DNA from: Lineus longissimus
Taxonomy: Eukaryota > Nemertea > Pilidiophora > Heteronemertea > Lineidae
Direction: 5' to 3'
Assembly (NCBI RefSeq): GCF_910592395.1
Contig: NC_088319.1
Coordinates: forward strand, 12,960,001-13,024,000
DNA: 64,000 nucleotides
This document shows, in pieces, positions 25,396 through 37,200 of this stretch (positions within the stretch are counted from its first letter, which is position 1; every line of letters begins with the position of its first letter). A program made the translations under genes and the position numbers. The notes beneath the pieces were generated by a model. The model searched no databases, was not told the DNA's origin, and saw only the letters and a list, made by a program, of their open reading frames with translations.

Positions 25396-27193
25396 AAAGA
25401 AGAGTCTGAAGTAGATCAGGAAAGATGTTAATTATCAAGCCCACCATTAAATGTGGATAGATTTTTTTTCATTACCAGATGATATTATGAAGCTCCATCC
25501 TTATCAAAATCAAATTTAAGATTCAAACTACCAATGTTTCAAACTGTTGGTGTTTGAAACTACCAGTGTTCTCATGAATGCTGCCTGTCCAGAGTCGATA
25601 CATCCCCATGCAAAGACTTATATGTACAAATCATGATTTGCGACAAAACGCCGTAACCTGCCATAAAATATAATGGATAGGGGTAACATGCAGACTAAAG
25701 CCAGTTTTCACATTCAAAAATAGTATGTGGTTGTTGTGGTCTGTAGTTTACCCTTCCCCAAGGACAAGATATCGGACGACTATTGTGCAATTTACAGATT
25801 TGATACTTCGATCTTGGTCAGCTGCAACAAGTCTTGCTGGAAGAAAATGAAATTTGTGAAGGTGAAAGACGTTTTCAACATATCATTACCAGAATTATTG
25901 TCTGTTGAGGGGCCTCATCTGCAATATCATGCGAGGGTATCAAAATAAATTGAAGCATTACCATCGGCATCAAAACTAAAATGTATAATGATTTCAGGGA
26001 CTTGGCAAAAGTACTTACGTACATTGCCAAAGCAGGTCACATTTGCTATAACAATAACGTTGGAGTCACCAGTGATACCGGTATGATGTTGAAATCACCC
26101 GCCAATGCTGAAATACGTTATAGTGCCAGAAATTGCAGTGATATGCACTATTGCCTAAAACGTCAAGCCCATACAATCAAATCCAGATGATTAAATCCTA
26201 AATCAATTCATTCAAGACTAAACAGATTTCATAAACGGTGCCCGTGGCATTCTGGTCTTACAAACTGGTACACAAGGGAACAAATTTCACCTCGAGGGAG
26301 CAAATTTCACCTCGAAACAGATGTCGTTTTCTGCGAGGGTAATGAAGGTTCAAGGATACCTCCCAGGAGGTGTTCATAAAACAATAGGCAATATGTGTCA
26401 CACGTTCTTCACCTTCACGATCTGTTAATAGAATGAAATGACAGATCATAACGGTCTCAACCTAAGAAGGCCTGACCACATGTACATGTATGTGCGTGAA
26501 CATGTGATTGTACTGTCAAGGCCTGGTGAACTTGGAATGGACACCAAAAGCAAAATTTTGGATTTTTCGAAAATTTTCAACACAACAGTGTGAATTTGTT
26601 TAGGAGGTCGGTTGCTGGAAATTTTTCAACCGAAAAATAAAGGGATGAAGCTATATTTCTCAATTGTATGGGAAGCTCATTTTGCAGAAGTTATTGCGAA
26701 AAACTTTACAAGTAAGCTACTAGATCTTATGAGTCTTTTTGGGCGGGGCCTATAAAGAATGATGTGTTGGTCTGGCCCTATGGGGTGTTTGCAAACATCG
26801 CTCTACGTGGTTTAGCCGTTAAGATGTTAAATGAACAAGGATGTGAAGTCAATATGTCTGTCCAAACAAAGTCAACCAGATTTTTAAGCAGAAATCTTAC
26901 AAGTGATGCACACATTCATGTACAGGTGGCTGGTCTCATCTTAGGTTGAGATGGAAAAGGTGATGTTGCATAGCATGATCTCTACACCGGGAAATATTAT
27001 AAGGTCATTTGTTAAGCCCCAGATTTCTAGCCAGAGAGACACATTTTAGTTTTGCCTTCGTCAATGCCTAGAGGGCCAGGAAGCACTTTTTGAAAATCAT
27101 GCAGGGATATGCGGTTAGCTGCACAGCATCCCTATTCTGATTGGGGGTCACTGTTTTTATAGTCAGATCCAAGATACCAAATCAACTGACTGG
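25396..27193. other. Non-coding stretch, nothing recognised
   Basis: Short frames at 25,727-26,190 and 26,764-26,949 are open, but I could not support them with splice sites or a family. Confidence 0.45.
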
Positions 27194-27312
27194 ATTCCAA
27201 GAACTACTACTCAGAGTTCCAAGAACTACGGATTTGAGTTTCAAGAACTACTCTGAGTTCCAAGAACTACGGATTTGAGTTTCAAGAACTACTAGTTTGA
27301 GTTTCAACTACC
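27194..27312 (+). repeat. About 22-bp tandem repeat, 6 copies, in alternating two-unit pattern
   Basis: TTCCAAGAACTACGGATTTG alternates with TTTCAAGAACTACTCTGAG-like units, giving a higher-order period of about 41 bases. Confidence 0.88.
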
Positions 27313-27947
27313 AATTGGGTTAGGTAATCACTGGCTTTTGACCCAGAAACTGCAAAAAAGTGCTCCTGGCCCACAGCATACCTGGGGTCACATCTCTAAC
27401 TAGAATAACTGAGTCTACTCTTGACCTTGACTTTAAGATGGATTGAAAAGGAGATACTATTCATCATGTCGATTTCAACATAAATTCACCAGGACGACCT
27501 GTACATTGAAGTACAGTTTACTGTTAACGTACGGACCGGTAAGTTTAATGTGAAATCTACTTGAAGTTATGCTGCCTGATTGAGTAGGATCGAATATGCT
27601 GAATACACTGAAACTGGATAAGAAAGAGCCCACATCAAGATAGAAGAATCCTCTAAGACACAACCTGAAGTGAAGATATAGGACAAAATGCTCAGCAGAC
27701 CTAGAAAGCAAAAGAAGTCTCTTGTCAGATTCTGCTAAGGTTTAAATCATTTACCAAATTTTTCAAACCAATGTCAAAAAGAGTCTGGACACAAGAAATA
27801 AGGGAACATGATGAACAGAATAAAAACAAACATCTCATATAATCAAAATTATACATTTTTTTACACATTTTCAACATAAAATGAGTGTTGTTCACTTTGT
27901 TCAGAGTTACCACAATTACTTTTTTTGCTTCTCGAGAGCATTACCAT

Positions 27948-28146
27948 AGCTTTTGCAAGTTGAAATCAACAAGAGCTTTTAAAATCAACTATAGCATTCA
28001 TACATGTAACTATAGATTTATAATTAACTATTGCTTGGATTGAGCCATGGCTTTTATAGTAAATATAAGTTTTATTATCAACTATAGCTTTAAAGTTGAT
28101 CACAACTTTTGGAATTAACCATAGGTTTTATAGTTAACCATAATTT
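27948..28146 (+). repeat. About 30-bp strongly degenerate repeat around AACTATAGCTTT
   Basis: AACTATAG or AACCATAG with a neighbouring CTTTTAAAATC- or TTTATAATTAA-like part recurs about seven times, on a background of TAATTA words. Confidence 0.55.
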
Positions 28147-28381
28147 CATTTTGTTCTTACAGATAACGAGGCTAGTGCAACCAGAGAATTTAGGTTAACT
28201 TTGTTAAAGAATAGTCGTTAAGAGCTGCAATCAGTAGGATGGATTAAAAGCTGCCTTTTCTGATCATTTGCGCATTTGAAAATAAAGAGAATTTATTATT
28301 GCATATTGACTTGAAGGCACTGAGATTTGAGCAAATGTTATTCCTTACAAGGGTCCATTAACCATTATATATAGCGGCACT

Positions 28382-28704
28382 CAAAGGGTAAATTCAGCAT
28401 TGAATCTAAAGGGTACATTTACCATTAAATTTAAAGGGTACATTTACCATTAAATTTAAAGGGTACATTTACCATTAAATTTAAAGGGTACATTTACCAT
28501 TGAATTTAAAGGGTACATTTACCATTAAATTTAAAGGGTACATTTACCATTGAATTAAAAGGGTATATTTACCATTGAATTTAAAGGGTAAATTCACCAT
28601 TTTATTTAAAGGGGCCATGCCATCAAATTTTGAGTCTGTTAAGCAATTCCATTTAAAGGGTAAATTCACCATTTGATTTAAAGGGGAGATACCATGAATT
28701 TAAC
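28382..28704 (+). repeat. 25-bp tandem repeat, about 11-12 copies
   Basis: Core GGGTACATTTACCATTAAA joined by TTTAAA. The middle copies are nearly identical. The edge copies read GGGTAAATTCACCATT, and one is broken by an insertion near 28,610-28,650. Confidence 0.92.
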
Positions 28705-29085
28705 GATTACATTGACTGTTAATTCAAAGTTTCTCTTGATTAAAGGTGAGGTCAGCTATTTTGCAACTGCAAGTTCATGCCTCATAGATCTTGACAACAA
28801 TAACAAGTAGAATGGCACGAGTACAAGAGTGTTTGTTTTTATCCTGTTCCATCCCTCTAAAAGCAATAAATGAAATAATAAAAAATAAAGTGCTTGGCAC
28901 AGAAAAACAATACAAAACAATCTCAGTATCTATAGGGCAACAAAAAAGCACTTCCATCCTTAGGTTTTTCCAAGATAAGCACCAGTCATAAAAGATCTTA
29001 TGTGTATCAGAGTACTGCAATATTTATCAAGAGCCGTTGTGATTTCCTAGTGATTTACTAAAAAGTACCGTACAAGACAAGTGCT

Positions 29086-31152
29086 GCCACCTAGTCAGTC
29101 ACAACAGCTCTTGATTGATATTCCAGTAAAATTGTTTCCCTACGAGCAATAACACCCATGACCACTTTGTGTTATACATGGATGAAAAATTATGTGAAAA
29201 ACGCTGCTGCCAACCTTGACCTATGCGACATAATCGTTGTGCTTGGCACCAATAGTGTATATGGCATGTAGTAATAGAGACGAGGTTGGCATGAATATGA
29301 CTAAATATGGACGTGATGTGCAATGACGAGAAAAACACCGGTTGTTCGTGATAAGTCTGAAAATCAGATAAGAAATGTCTCCTCAAAGTTACATCATAAA
29401 AACTAAACTAGAACGTCTTTTGAGATAATTTCGAAAATCATTAAAGCATCATTCTCACACCTCTTGCAGAGAACGTCGAACAAAAACCAGCAACCATGCT
29501 CATTTCGAAGTTGCAGTACAACAGAAAAGAGTGCATTTAAAATTGGTGCACAGAAAAATTTGACAAGTTCAGTTATTCCTCAAATAACCACAATTTATAT
29601 CGCTGAATAAATTTTCTCATTGTACGCCAAATTTTCGCTTGGCCAATCACAGTATAGCAATAATAAGTTCACAATAATATAGTAGGGAACTTCCGCCATT
29701 TGTTGCAGCAATTGTCATTTATATATGGAGGATTTCGTGTATATATATGTATATAGAATCAACACGGACCTAGGATTTTATACACGGACATAAATCTATA
29801 TATATTATACATATTCAAATAAGTGTACGTTATACGGCATGCCGGCAAATCTGTTTCGGGGACCTCGAAATATACTTTTACTCTATACTCACAATGAAAA
29901 ACACACCAATTATAGTTTACAGCGAAATATATTTGAGAAAATGTGCTCGACTTAAAAAGAGTGTATTTCGAGTAGTTCGTGCCAAGTTGACTAGAAGTTG
30001 TGTATATTTTCTACTTTAAAGATACAGAAACTTCTAGACAACTTAAGTGGTTTTGAATTCCTGTGATTGGTTGTCTAAGGTGCAGACAGGTGGGAAACGG
30101 GTGAATAGTCAAAATTGTGATCATCTCAATAATTACAAAGTAAATCAGGAAAAGGAAAATTTCAGGAAAATCACCATAAATCAAGTATACTTGCCATAAT
30201 GTAAATAGTATACTTTGCATCAGCGATTTTCTTCGTATCAAAGCACCTTTAGACCTTCTGTTGCCAAGCACTTTTTAGTATCAATTTTGTTCATGTTTTT
30301 GCAAAGACCCTCATCTAAAAGTGCTTCTGCTATCCTGGAGTGCTCTGTTTTATATTTGTCATATCAAAGCCAGCTTTATATCTTTATTTTGCTGTTTCAA
30401 TTCAATCTGCTTTTAGTAATCTCAAAGTGCTTTATTTTTTGTATTTATATTGCAAAGCACTCGCTCTTCATGTAGTTTCAGATATATGTAGTAACCGATC
30501 ATGTCTGCACCTGCAACCAGCATACACATCATCACAAATAAATTAATTAATGAGAATTGTTTTCTCATAACTAATTAACCAGTTAGCAACGACCCCTATT
30601 TGGTAATTTGATATCTCAAGATTGGTTGGAAAATATTGATATTTTTGTAAAGTTGCATGTCAACATGCACATAAACACTTATCAGACATGTCAGATAATG
30701 CATATATTACACATTGTGTCAACTATTATGGATCACACTGTATAACTATGTTTTTCAGTTTTCTCTAGGACATCCTGTAATAGGTTCTCGACTTCCAACA
30801 TCAACTCAAATGGCAGAAATCCTTGGCTGAACACAAACGGTCAAAGGTGCAATGGATTCATACTTGTTTAAAAAAGTAGAGGCGAAAGCATTGAAATGGC
30901 ATAGCAGGGGCGCCACCTATGGCCAAAATCAAATCTCAAAAGGAGCGCAGATAGAAGACCTATGGGCAGTCAAGAGGGGCTTGTGAAAATGCACGACTCC
31001 CTGTATCTACTTCTCCTTGTTGCCGTTGTATTCATTTCATAAATACATGCAGTTTTTGTTGTGAAGATTTAGTTGGTTGTTTAAGAAATGAAATCGGCTG
31101 AAAAAGCAGCGCCCATTTTAGTTACAGAAGCTGACGAAACAATCGCCACCTA
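29086..31152 (-). promoter_or_regulatory. Group of three CTCF-like motifs below gene A
   Basis: In minus orientation: CTAGGTGGCAG (29,083-29,093), ATAGGTGGCGCC (30,909-30,920) and ATAGGTGGCGA (31,144-31,153). The core AGRTGGCGC is the CTCF word known across bilaterians. All three point the same way, downstream of gene A's stop. Binding is inferred, not shown. Confidence 0.45.
30238..30470. repeat. Irregular series of CAAAGCACTT/AAGTGCTT words
   Basis: About seven occurrences of CAAAGCAC, CCAAGCACTT, AAAAGTGCTT and CAAAGTGCTTT at 30-60-base spacing, each near a T-rich stretch. Probably a decayed minisatellite. Confidence 0.4.
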
Positions 31153-31327
31153 TAAATGATACTTGAAAGTATATATCACAATACTAGTATATCTCAATGC
31201 CATCGATAGACGTCAAATGCGGCTATGATGTCATCAAGTCACTTCCGAACAGAGCGAATCCTATCACTGTTAAACAGTTTCATTAAAAGCGAAGAAAGCA
31301 TGTACACATCCCGTTTTAAACAAGATT

Positions 31328-31490
31328 GACCTTTGAGGCCTTGCGCTTTAGGGGTCAGACCTTGAACTCAAGGTCAAGGTCAAATATTAACCTTCAAGAT
31401 TCCACCGGTGACCTTGACCTGTTATAAGTTATATATCAAGGTCAAAGCTTGACCCCATTGCCATGTCCTCGACCTTTGAGGTCATGCTTA
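31328..31490. repeat. Cluster of AGGTCA/TGACCT words just below gene A
   Basis: About ten AGGTCA-like hexamers on both strands within 160 bases (CAAGGTCAAGGTCAAA, GTGACCTTGACCT, CAAGGTCAAAGCTTGACC, CGACCTTTGAGGTCA). It is either an eroded TGACCT minisatellite, common in invertebrate DNA, or a dense set of nuclear-receptor half-sites. It starts about 140 bases downstream of gene A's stop, so it may be within the transcript. Confidence 0.6.
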
Positions 31491-31632
31491 TAGCATACAA
31501 TGTTCGGAGATGCTTGATTACATAAAAAGTCACTTTACACAGTAACAATGAAGTCACAAACCCACAAATCAACAAATCTTCACATATTTAACGAATCAAC
31601 ATCCATTCTAAGTTACCTACTGTTTTCTTCCT

Positions 31633-32262
31633 TCATGTCTGGTGTCCGTTTGGGCTTGTGCTGCGGTGCATGCTCGTGAGCGATGCACGTGCACCAGGTG
31701 AGCCGTAGTTCAGCGATGACAAGGCTTGAGCACGAACTGCCGCCAGCGCAGCAGCAGGGAGTGGGGGCGCCAGCGGGAAGCAACGATCCGACAGGCGGGA
31801 AATCGGGGGCAATCCGGTGTGAGTTCCGACACCCATACTTGACAGCATGTTCTGTTGCTGCTGGTGATGGTGGTGGTGGTGACCACGTTGTCCGGAATGC
31901 GCCGCCTGGATCTGCGAGTTCTGCATGCGGTTATCCTGGTCCACCGGTGAGCGTAGTGGTGCCATCGGATCGGAAAGGCCACCATCGTCCATTAAATTAT
32001 TCGCCGATGCCGACATATGTCTGTGCGGCAGGGGGCTTGTTAGGCTCCCATGACTCTGAAGGTTCTGCATGCCTTGTGCGACCATTTGATGAAGGTGCGG
32101 GTTGATCTGCCCGTTGTTTGGTTCCGGCGACATGACAGGCGGGCTGTGCGGGCTGCTCTTTTGCCCGCTACTGGTGCTCGGGCTCATTGGCATACTGGCA
32201 GTGACCTTGACAGGAGAACTCACATGGCTGCTCATGGAATGTGATGACAAGTGGGCATGAAG
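31633..32262 (-). CDS. Gene A, terminal exon: last zinc ligand plus Ser/Pro/His-rich tail
   Basis: Joins the previous exon across a 1,392-nt intron (acceptor ttatgtcttttcag). The junction reads HIAR|LHAH, supplying the second histidine (H138, H-x4-H) of the last finger, so the spliced product is a proper C2H2 finger. The remaining roughly 200 residues are low complexity: Ser/Pro-rich stretches, six His followed by four Gln at tail residues 118-127, and an Ala-rich segment near residues 157-171 (PPLPAAALAAVRAQALSSL). It ends with NGHQT and TGA. The three visible exons together encode 345 residues. Such tails usually act as regulatory or cofactor-binding regions; I infer this and see no specific motif. 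GC content is well above the flanks, as expected for coding sequence. Confidence 0.88.
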   Translation of the reverse strand, partial: LHAHLSSHSMSSHVSSPVKVTASMPMSPSTSSGQKSSPHSPPVMSPEPNNGQINPHLHQMVAQGMQNLQSHGSLTSPLPHRHMSASANNLMDDGGLSDPMAPLRSPVDQDNRMQNSQIQAAHSGQRGHHHHHHQQQQNMLSSMGVGTHTGLPPISRLSDRCFPLAPPLPAAALAAVRAQALSSLNYGSPGARASLTSMHRSTSPNGHQT

Positions 32263-33654
32263 CTGAAAAGACATAAAAACATCACTTTATTATCAAAATG
32301 CATAAAAACTGCACTACAGCATCATGTACAACCGTATTTCTTTTTTTCTGAGCCACTAGTATTTACAAATCGCATACCCCTTTAAGCGAAAGAGCAACCG
32401 ATAATAAAAAATCAAAAGATCAAATAATATAAATGTTCTTTGATTTCAAATCCAAATCCAGCAACGAAGTAAAAGAATGAAGGCCAATTTCCGCCGGGGT
32501 CTAAAATTATCATGAATCACATTTTAAAGAAAAATACAAGAACGTGATTTCTCGGAAATTGAAAACTGCCCGCTTGTACCCTTTGCTCTGAAACCTCAGA
32601 TTAGCATTTTTAGATATTGCCCACACAGTATGTTGCTTCCCAAAAAGTGTTAATGATTTTTCTGAGTCAGAAAAGGATAAAATGAGTTTTGCTCTCAGGT
32701 CACCAAAGAAATGCAAAGAGTTTTTAATCAATTTTGGCAAGAAAGAATGAAGCATTGATTTTTATTCGGAGCCGTTTGATCTTGAAATGGCTAACAATAT
32801 TTGGAACACTTTCATTTGCACACTCTGTGGGTTTTAAAGAAAATTTGAAAACGGCCAAATGTTTACTATTCATGACAAAGTGTATAAACATGATAAATGT
32901 CCAAGGGGTGAGTTCCACAAAGAAATATGAGTTCAAAATGACGTGTACATCTGCAACTGCAACAACACCACATGTACTTTTAAGCAAATTTCAAAGATTC
33001 TTGTATGATTTTTAACCGCAAATATGAAATGAAAAAGTAATTGCCACCATCTAGCACTTGGGTGTGACTTCTGTTAAAAAAATTGGATTCTTTTTACACT
33101 TCTGTAAAAGATGCAACAATGAAGTCCTTAATTGGCATGATTTGCTATTGAGAATGGCAAGAACATCAGACCAGACTTGATACAAAAAGTGTCAGACAAA
33201 AGAACTTTCGTACTGGAGAGACAACATATTGCACATGCAGTCTGCAAAGATTGCGTAATTAGACTATTGGTACATGTACCTGTAATAGTGACACATCCCT
33301 TTTTTCTAACCCGGAAGTTAACAAGTACCAGTAACTCTCAATTAAAAACCTCTGCTACATTAATCAACAAACTGGGCAATTGCCGGACGTTAAAAGAGGA
33401 GGGTTAGGCATGAGACTAGTAACCTCAACCCATAAATCTGACTCTTTTTACAGAAACGCTAACAACAAAAGAAGGGGGAAGTTGTAAGCGGGATGCTCTC
33501 AGAGAAGTGAAAGGCTTAAGTAAGTGATAATAAGTGCACAACGGCATTGTGTGTACAACATTTCTATTTTCCTGGACCACCAGTAATTACAAACGGCGTA
33601 CTCCTTTAAAGTTTGCAAGTTGCAGTAGTAAACATCTTTAGAAGATGAACTCAC
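32263..33654 (-). other. Gene A intron (phase 0, 1,392 nt)
   Basis: GT-AG intron inside the last finger, between its two histidines. It is AT-rich with no gene-like content. At 33046-33058 there is TGCCACCATCTAG, a weak relative of the CTCF-like word found elsewhere in the window. Confidence 0.8.
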
Positions 33655-33839
33655 CCTAGCAATGTGCTTATCAAGACTTGACTCGGTCACGAATCCACGT
33701 TGGCACACGGTGCAGTAGAAGCTTTTTCTTGACGACTTTGCTTTGTTCTGGTCATGGTTTCGTTGATGATGCTGCAGATTTGACAGCTGGGCAAATGCTT
33801 TGTTACAATTCGGAATTGAACACTTATAAGGCTTTTCTC
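33655..33839 (-). CDS. Gene A, zinc-finger exon 2 of 3 visible
   Basis: Continues gene A after a 199-nt intron. The acceptor is gtgtctttccag and the first bases complete a Gly, giving the linker TGEKPYKC. The exon encodes finger 4 (C81/C86/H99/H103, with the C-x4-C spacing and QLSNLQ helix also seen in gene B), a basic linker (DQNKAKSSRKS) and most of a last finger (C117/C120, F124, L130, H133). The donor is CTAGG followed by gtgagt, phase 0, 185 nt long. It has no match to gene B's last finger with its KSYTQETYL word, so A ends with five fingers where B has six. If the intron were read through, the last finger would lack its second histidine, which supports the splice chosen here. Confidence 0.9.
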
Positions 33840-34038
33840 CTGGAAAGACACAACATACAAATATTAAATTTGAAGAAGAAGATATGTAAAGAATATCACT
33901 GAATACAAGTCACAAAAAACGAGATACTGCACTTTATATTTCAGTTTTGGCCCCCTGGTGGCCAAGTCGGGAATCAGATTGACCCAAATTTGGCATCAGA
34001 GGCAATATCTGACAAAGGGCCGGGGACATGCGTCTTAC
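33840..34038 (-). other. Gene A intron (phase 1, 199 nt)
   Basis: GT-AG intron between finger 3 and finger 4, splitting the first Gly codon of the TGEKP linker. Gene B has no intron at this place, so the paralogues differ in exon structure despite the same finger layout. Confidence 0.85.
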
Positions 34039-34261
34039 CTGTATGGATTCGTGTATGCTGCTGTAGGTGTGACAGCTGCTTAAAGGCCTTGTTGCAGTAT
34101 TTGCAGTGGTATTTCCTCTCTCCGGTGTGAACCAGGGAGTGCTGGTGGAGCTGCGAAGGGCTGCTGAACGACTTGTAGCAATGCGGGCAGGGGTGGGCTT
34201 TGTCCTCGAGGCCATGCGTCTCTTTACCGTGTCGATACACGTCTGATTTATTGCAGAATTT
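34039..34261 (-). CDS. Gene A, zinc-finger exon 1 of 3 visible (rn/ZNF384-like paralogue)
   Basis: Codes for the start of gene A's finger array: the C-terminal half of finger 1 (KFCNKSDV, H11, H16), finger 2 (C25/C28/H41/H45), finger 3 (C53/C56/H69/H73) and the start of the next linker. The acceptor is tttcattgcag before AAA TTC TGC. The donor is ATACAG followed by gtaaga, leaving one base of a Gly codon (phase 1). Length is 223 nt. The first finger lacks its cysteines, so at least one upstream coding exon must exist, further right. The acceptor falls at the same codon and phase as gene B's exon start, and the finger 3 helix (QLSHLQQH) is identical to B's. It is clearly the same family as gene B but more diverged. 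I cannot assign it to a named orthologue; a comparison with insect rn, sqz and dati would test this. Confidence 0.9.
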
Positions 34262-37200
34262 CTGCAATGAAACAAAAAGATATACAGTTATTACAAGAAA
34301 AGTATTTCTGGGCTGAGTGTGGAAGGGAATGAGGTTTGGTCAGGGATCTGGAACTCGACAAACAACAGTGGAGCCTCCCTTGGCGGTGGCGGACACCTCT
34401 TTATTAAGGACACCCTCTCTATTAAGGACACTAGTTCTTGACCTATATTGGCTATTTCAATTCAATTTTACCTCTCTAATCAGGACACCTCGCTATTAAA
34501 AAGTCAGCAAGATGAGCACAAGAACAGTTCTTTCATTCGGCATCAGACAGCAGACTCAGACACCACACTTGGACTTATTTCGAACAAGAGCGTTAAAACT
34601 GCCACATTCACGCTCTTGCCAGAAACCAAGCCAGAAACCATTTTTCCTGCTAGCAGTTGTTTTTCAGTCGGTGGCGTCAAATTTTAATCTGCATCAAACC
34701 CCAACCACAGGAAGTCTCCCGGCAACAAAAGCCATGCATGGCTATTGTGCTCGTTGAATTGAAACGCAACTCATTGATGGAATATCAGCGTTTTCAAATT
34801 CCAGAAAATCTCCCAAGCTCCCTTGGGCAAAGGAAGTGAAATTATTTCTTCGTTAATTCATGAGCAAACTTTGAGTTTTTGCGGGGAGTGTTGAGATTGG
34901 TCATTTAAAAAATCAGGTTGAACCCGCATGACTTTTTGTGTCTGATTGTTTTTTTTCTGATTTGTCAATTTCATCTACTGGTGTATTGGAATCTGTGGTT
35001 ATTTTCATACCAACAGCTTACCCATCCCCGGTACTGTGTAATGTACACCATGTAAAATTTGGGTCAAATGTGAGCAGAATGTCTGTGTCCATTTCTGATT
35101 CAGCTGAGAACTAAGCTATGTACTGGAACTGGAAACTTGTGCCGGTCCTGCATTATCCTGCAGAGAAACATCTTGCTTAAAAAAAGGTAATTTGTTCGCC
35201 CAAAAATCTAACTACTTTTCTAGTTGCGTCAGATTACTGTGTGCCGTAACGCACAAGTCGCCATTGTACGCCAGGACTCGGAGGAGCTACATCCGCAAAC
35301 AAAATCACCAACTGTTTTTATGACCAAAAGAAGTTTCTGCAGAAATACGATTGTTGGATTGGAGATTTTTTAAGGAATTACTTTATTTTTTTTCTTCTAT
35401 GTCACGCATTGTAGCAATGCAGGGCAACAATCAATGCCGATGTGGAATCTCTCCACAACAAGATAAATTTTTCCCAACTTGGAATCATCTGAAATTTCAG
35501 GAGGTGTTACTTTCCTTGGGTTTTACATGTAAATGGTTGCATGTTGCCATGGAAACGCATGTTTTCAATGCACACTTTTTGTCAATTATCTCCAACAAAT
35601 GCTCCTGCTCAACTTTGGTGGTTTCTGATGCTTTCAGCATAAACCTGCATCGACAACTGCAGAAGGGGTGTTGTAATGTAATTGTCAAAAATTCGGCAAT
35701 GCCTAGAAAAATTTCATGATAAATGTCATCTACATTATGAAGAATAAATAAAATAAAGAATATCTTTATCATTTCTTGGTATTATGTTTTGTTATTTTTG
35801 TTGATCAGTTTTTAAAACAGGCCTGTGACACATCTGATCAACAGCAAACTAGTTTGAGATTTTATTTCATCACACTGCAAAGTTTTTACATGTAGCGGAG
35901 GTACAGTAATAACTCAATTGACATTTTCAAATTCCTCTTTAATTTTCAAATTTTGAATGAACAGCGTATAGCCTTTCACAGAACTCCACTTATTGAGAGA
36001 CAGTACCAAAAGTAAGTGAGAGTAAAAGTCAGTTCATGTAGGAAATGGCACATGCCACATTTTTCATTGCCGGAACAATTTGCAGCGTTCCTTCACGCGA
36101 TATGACCATTGATACCCTCGATGCACAGCAAGTAGCAGAAACCTGATATACCTAGTCAGCTTACAGAGGACACGCAATTTGTCAAAAGCTTAAGTGCGTT
36201 AAAAACTAAGTATTTGTGCCAAACAATCTGATACGAGAAGAAAAACCTGTACTTCGTTCTGAAAATTGCAGGTTTTTACCAAAAACCAATTGTTATTTGA
36301 AATTTGGTTATCTTCTCAAAAGAAACGTTATTAGATTGCCACGCTAAGGCCAGGGAGTCCCTTTTCTAAAAGCCCCCTGGCCAAGGGTTCAAAAGCCAAT
36401 TCTCTGTTCATTATTAGCCCAGCAAGAGAAACAAGGCAACATTTTTCAAATAAAAGGCAAAAAATCATTACGTTTTTAATCCATTGGACCTTTTTATTCC
36501 TTTCGGAATCTGGCCCCCAGCAAAGCTATTTTTGTAAAAATCATAATAATTTCATGCCCACTGTGTTATGAGTTGCTTGGCTCCAGGGTACAGAGATTAT
36601 GCGTTGAGTCAAAATGCACAATTCATCTGGTGCATGAAACAAATTTAAGGCATCAAAACAAATTTTGCCACGAGACTATGCGGAACCCCAACCTCATATC
36701 CAGGGGGAATCTCAAATATCTTTTGTAAACATACTGGCCAATCCTGTATCATACTGCACCACAGTTGTGCGCAACTCAGCAAAGCAAAATATGAGTAAAA
36801 AAATTATTATTATCCACAAACAAATCAGACTTTATTTTCATATAAACAGTGACTAATATATGAATATGAACAATTCTGTCTGAGGACAAACAATATTGGA
36901 AAAAAGCTAAACTGCCCAGAAAGTTTCAAGACAGAAGTAACCTGAACCTTTAAGATGACTAATGAATGTGTCATATAGTACCATGAGCATAATTTTGCAT
37001 ATAGCCGCTGTTAAAAACACACCCAGAGACAAATCAAAAACAGAGGCGGGACACTATTGTAAAATTCTGGCCAAAAATGACTTTGGATACGAGACGAACC
37101 ATGCCCCCTAGGGACTGTTTATGAAAATGACCAAATCGTACATATTGACAAGAAAGCGCTCGACGATCGTTTTGCAAGTGGGGGCCGATTCTATTGAGAA

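Larger units (their letters stand above)
28705..31327. other. Gene-free region downstream of gene A
   Basis: No supported exon. It holds three CTCF-like words in the same (reverse) orientation at 29,086, 30,912 and 31,145. An irregular series of CAAAGCACTTT/AAAGTGCTTT words lies at 30,238-30,470. TTTATT at 30,381 and 30,431 could be poly(A) signals for a long gene A 3' UTR, but nothing decides it. Confidence 0.45.

Noticed and set aside
28382-28704. CRISPR-like regular repeats
   Set aside because: Units follow one another directly with no unique spacers, and the DNA is animal; this is a minisatellite.
30540-30590. Palindromic TTAATTAA stretch as an origin or attachment site
   Set aside because: Similar TTAATTAA runs occur at 41.1 and 50.6 kb; they are ordinary AT-rich sequence in this genome.
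31683-32105. Plus-strand frame across gene A's tail exon
   Set aside because: It is a shadow of the Ser/Pro/His-rich minus-strand coding frame, with no splice context of its own.
33974-34267. Gene A as a processed or decayed pseudogene
   Set aside because: All zinc ligands are intact, both introns have good sites, and joining the exons restores a finger without any frame break.
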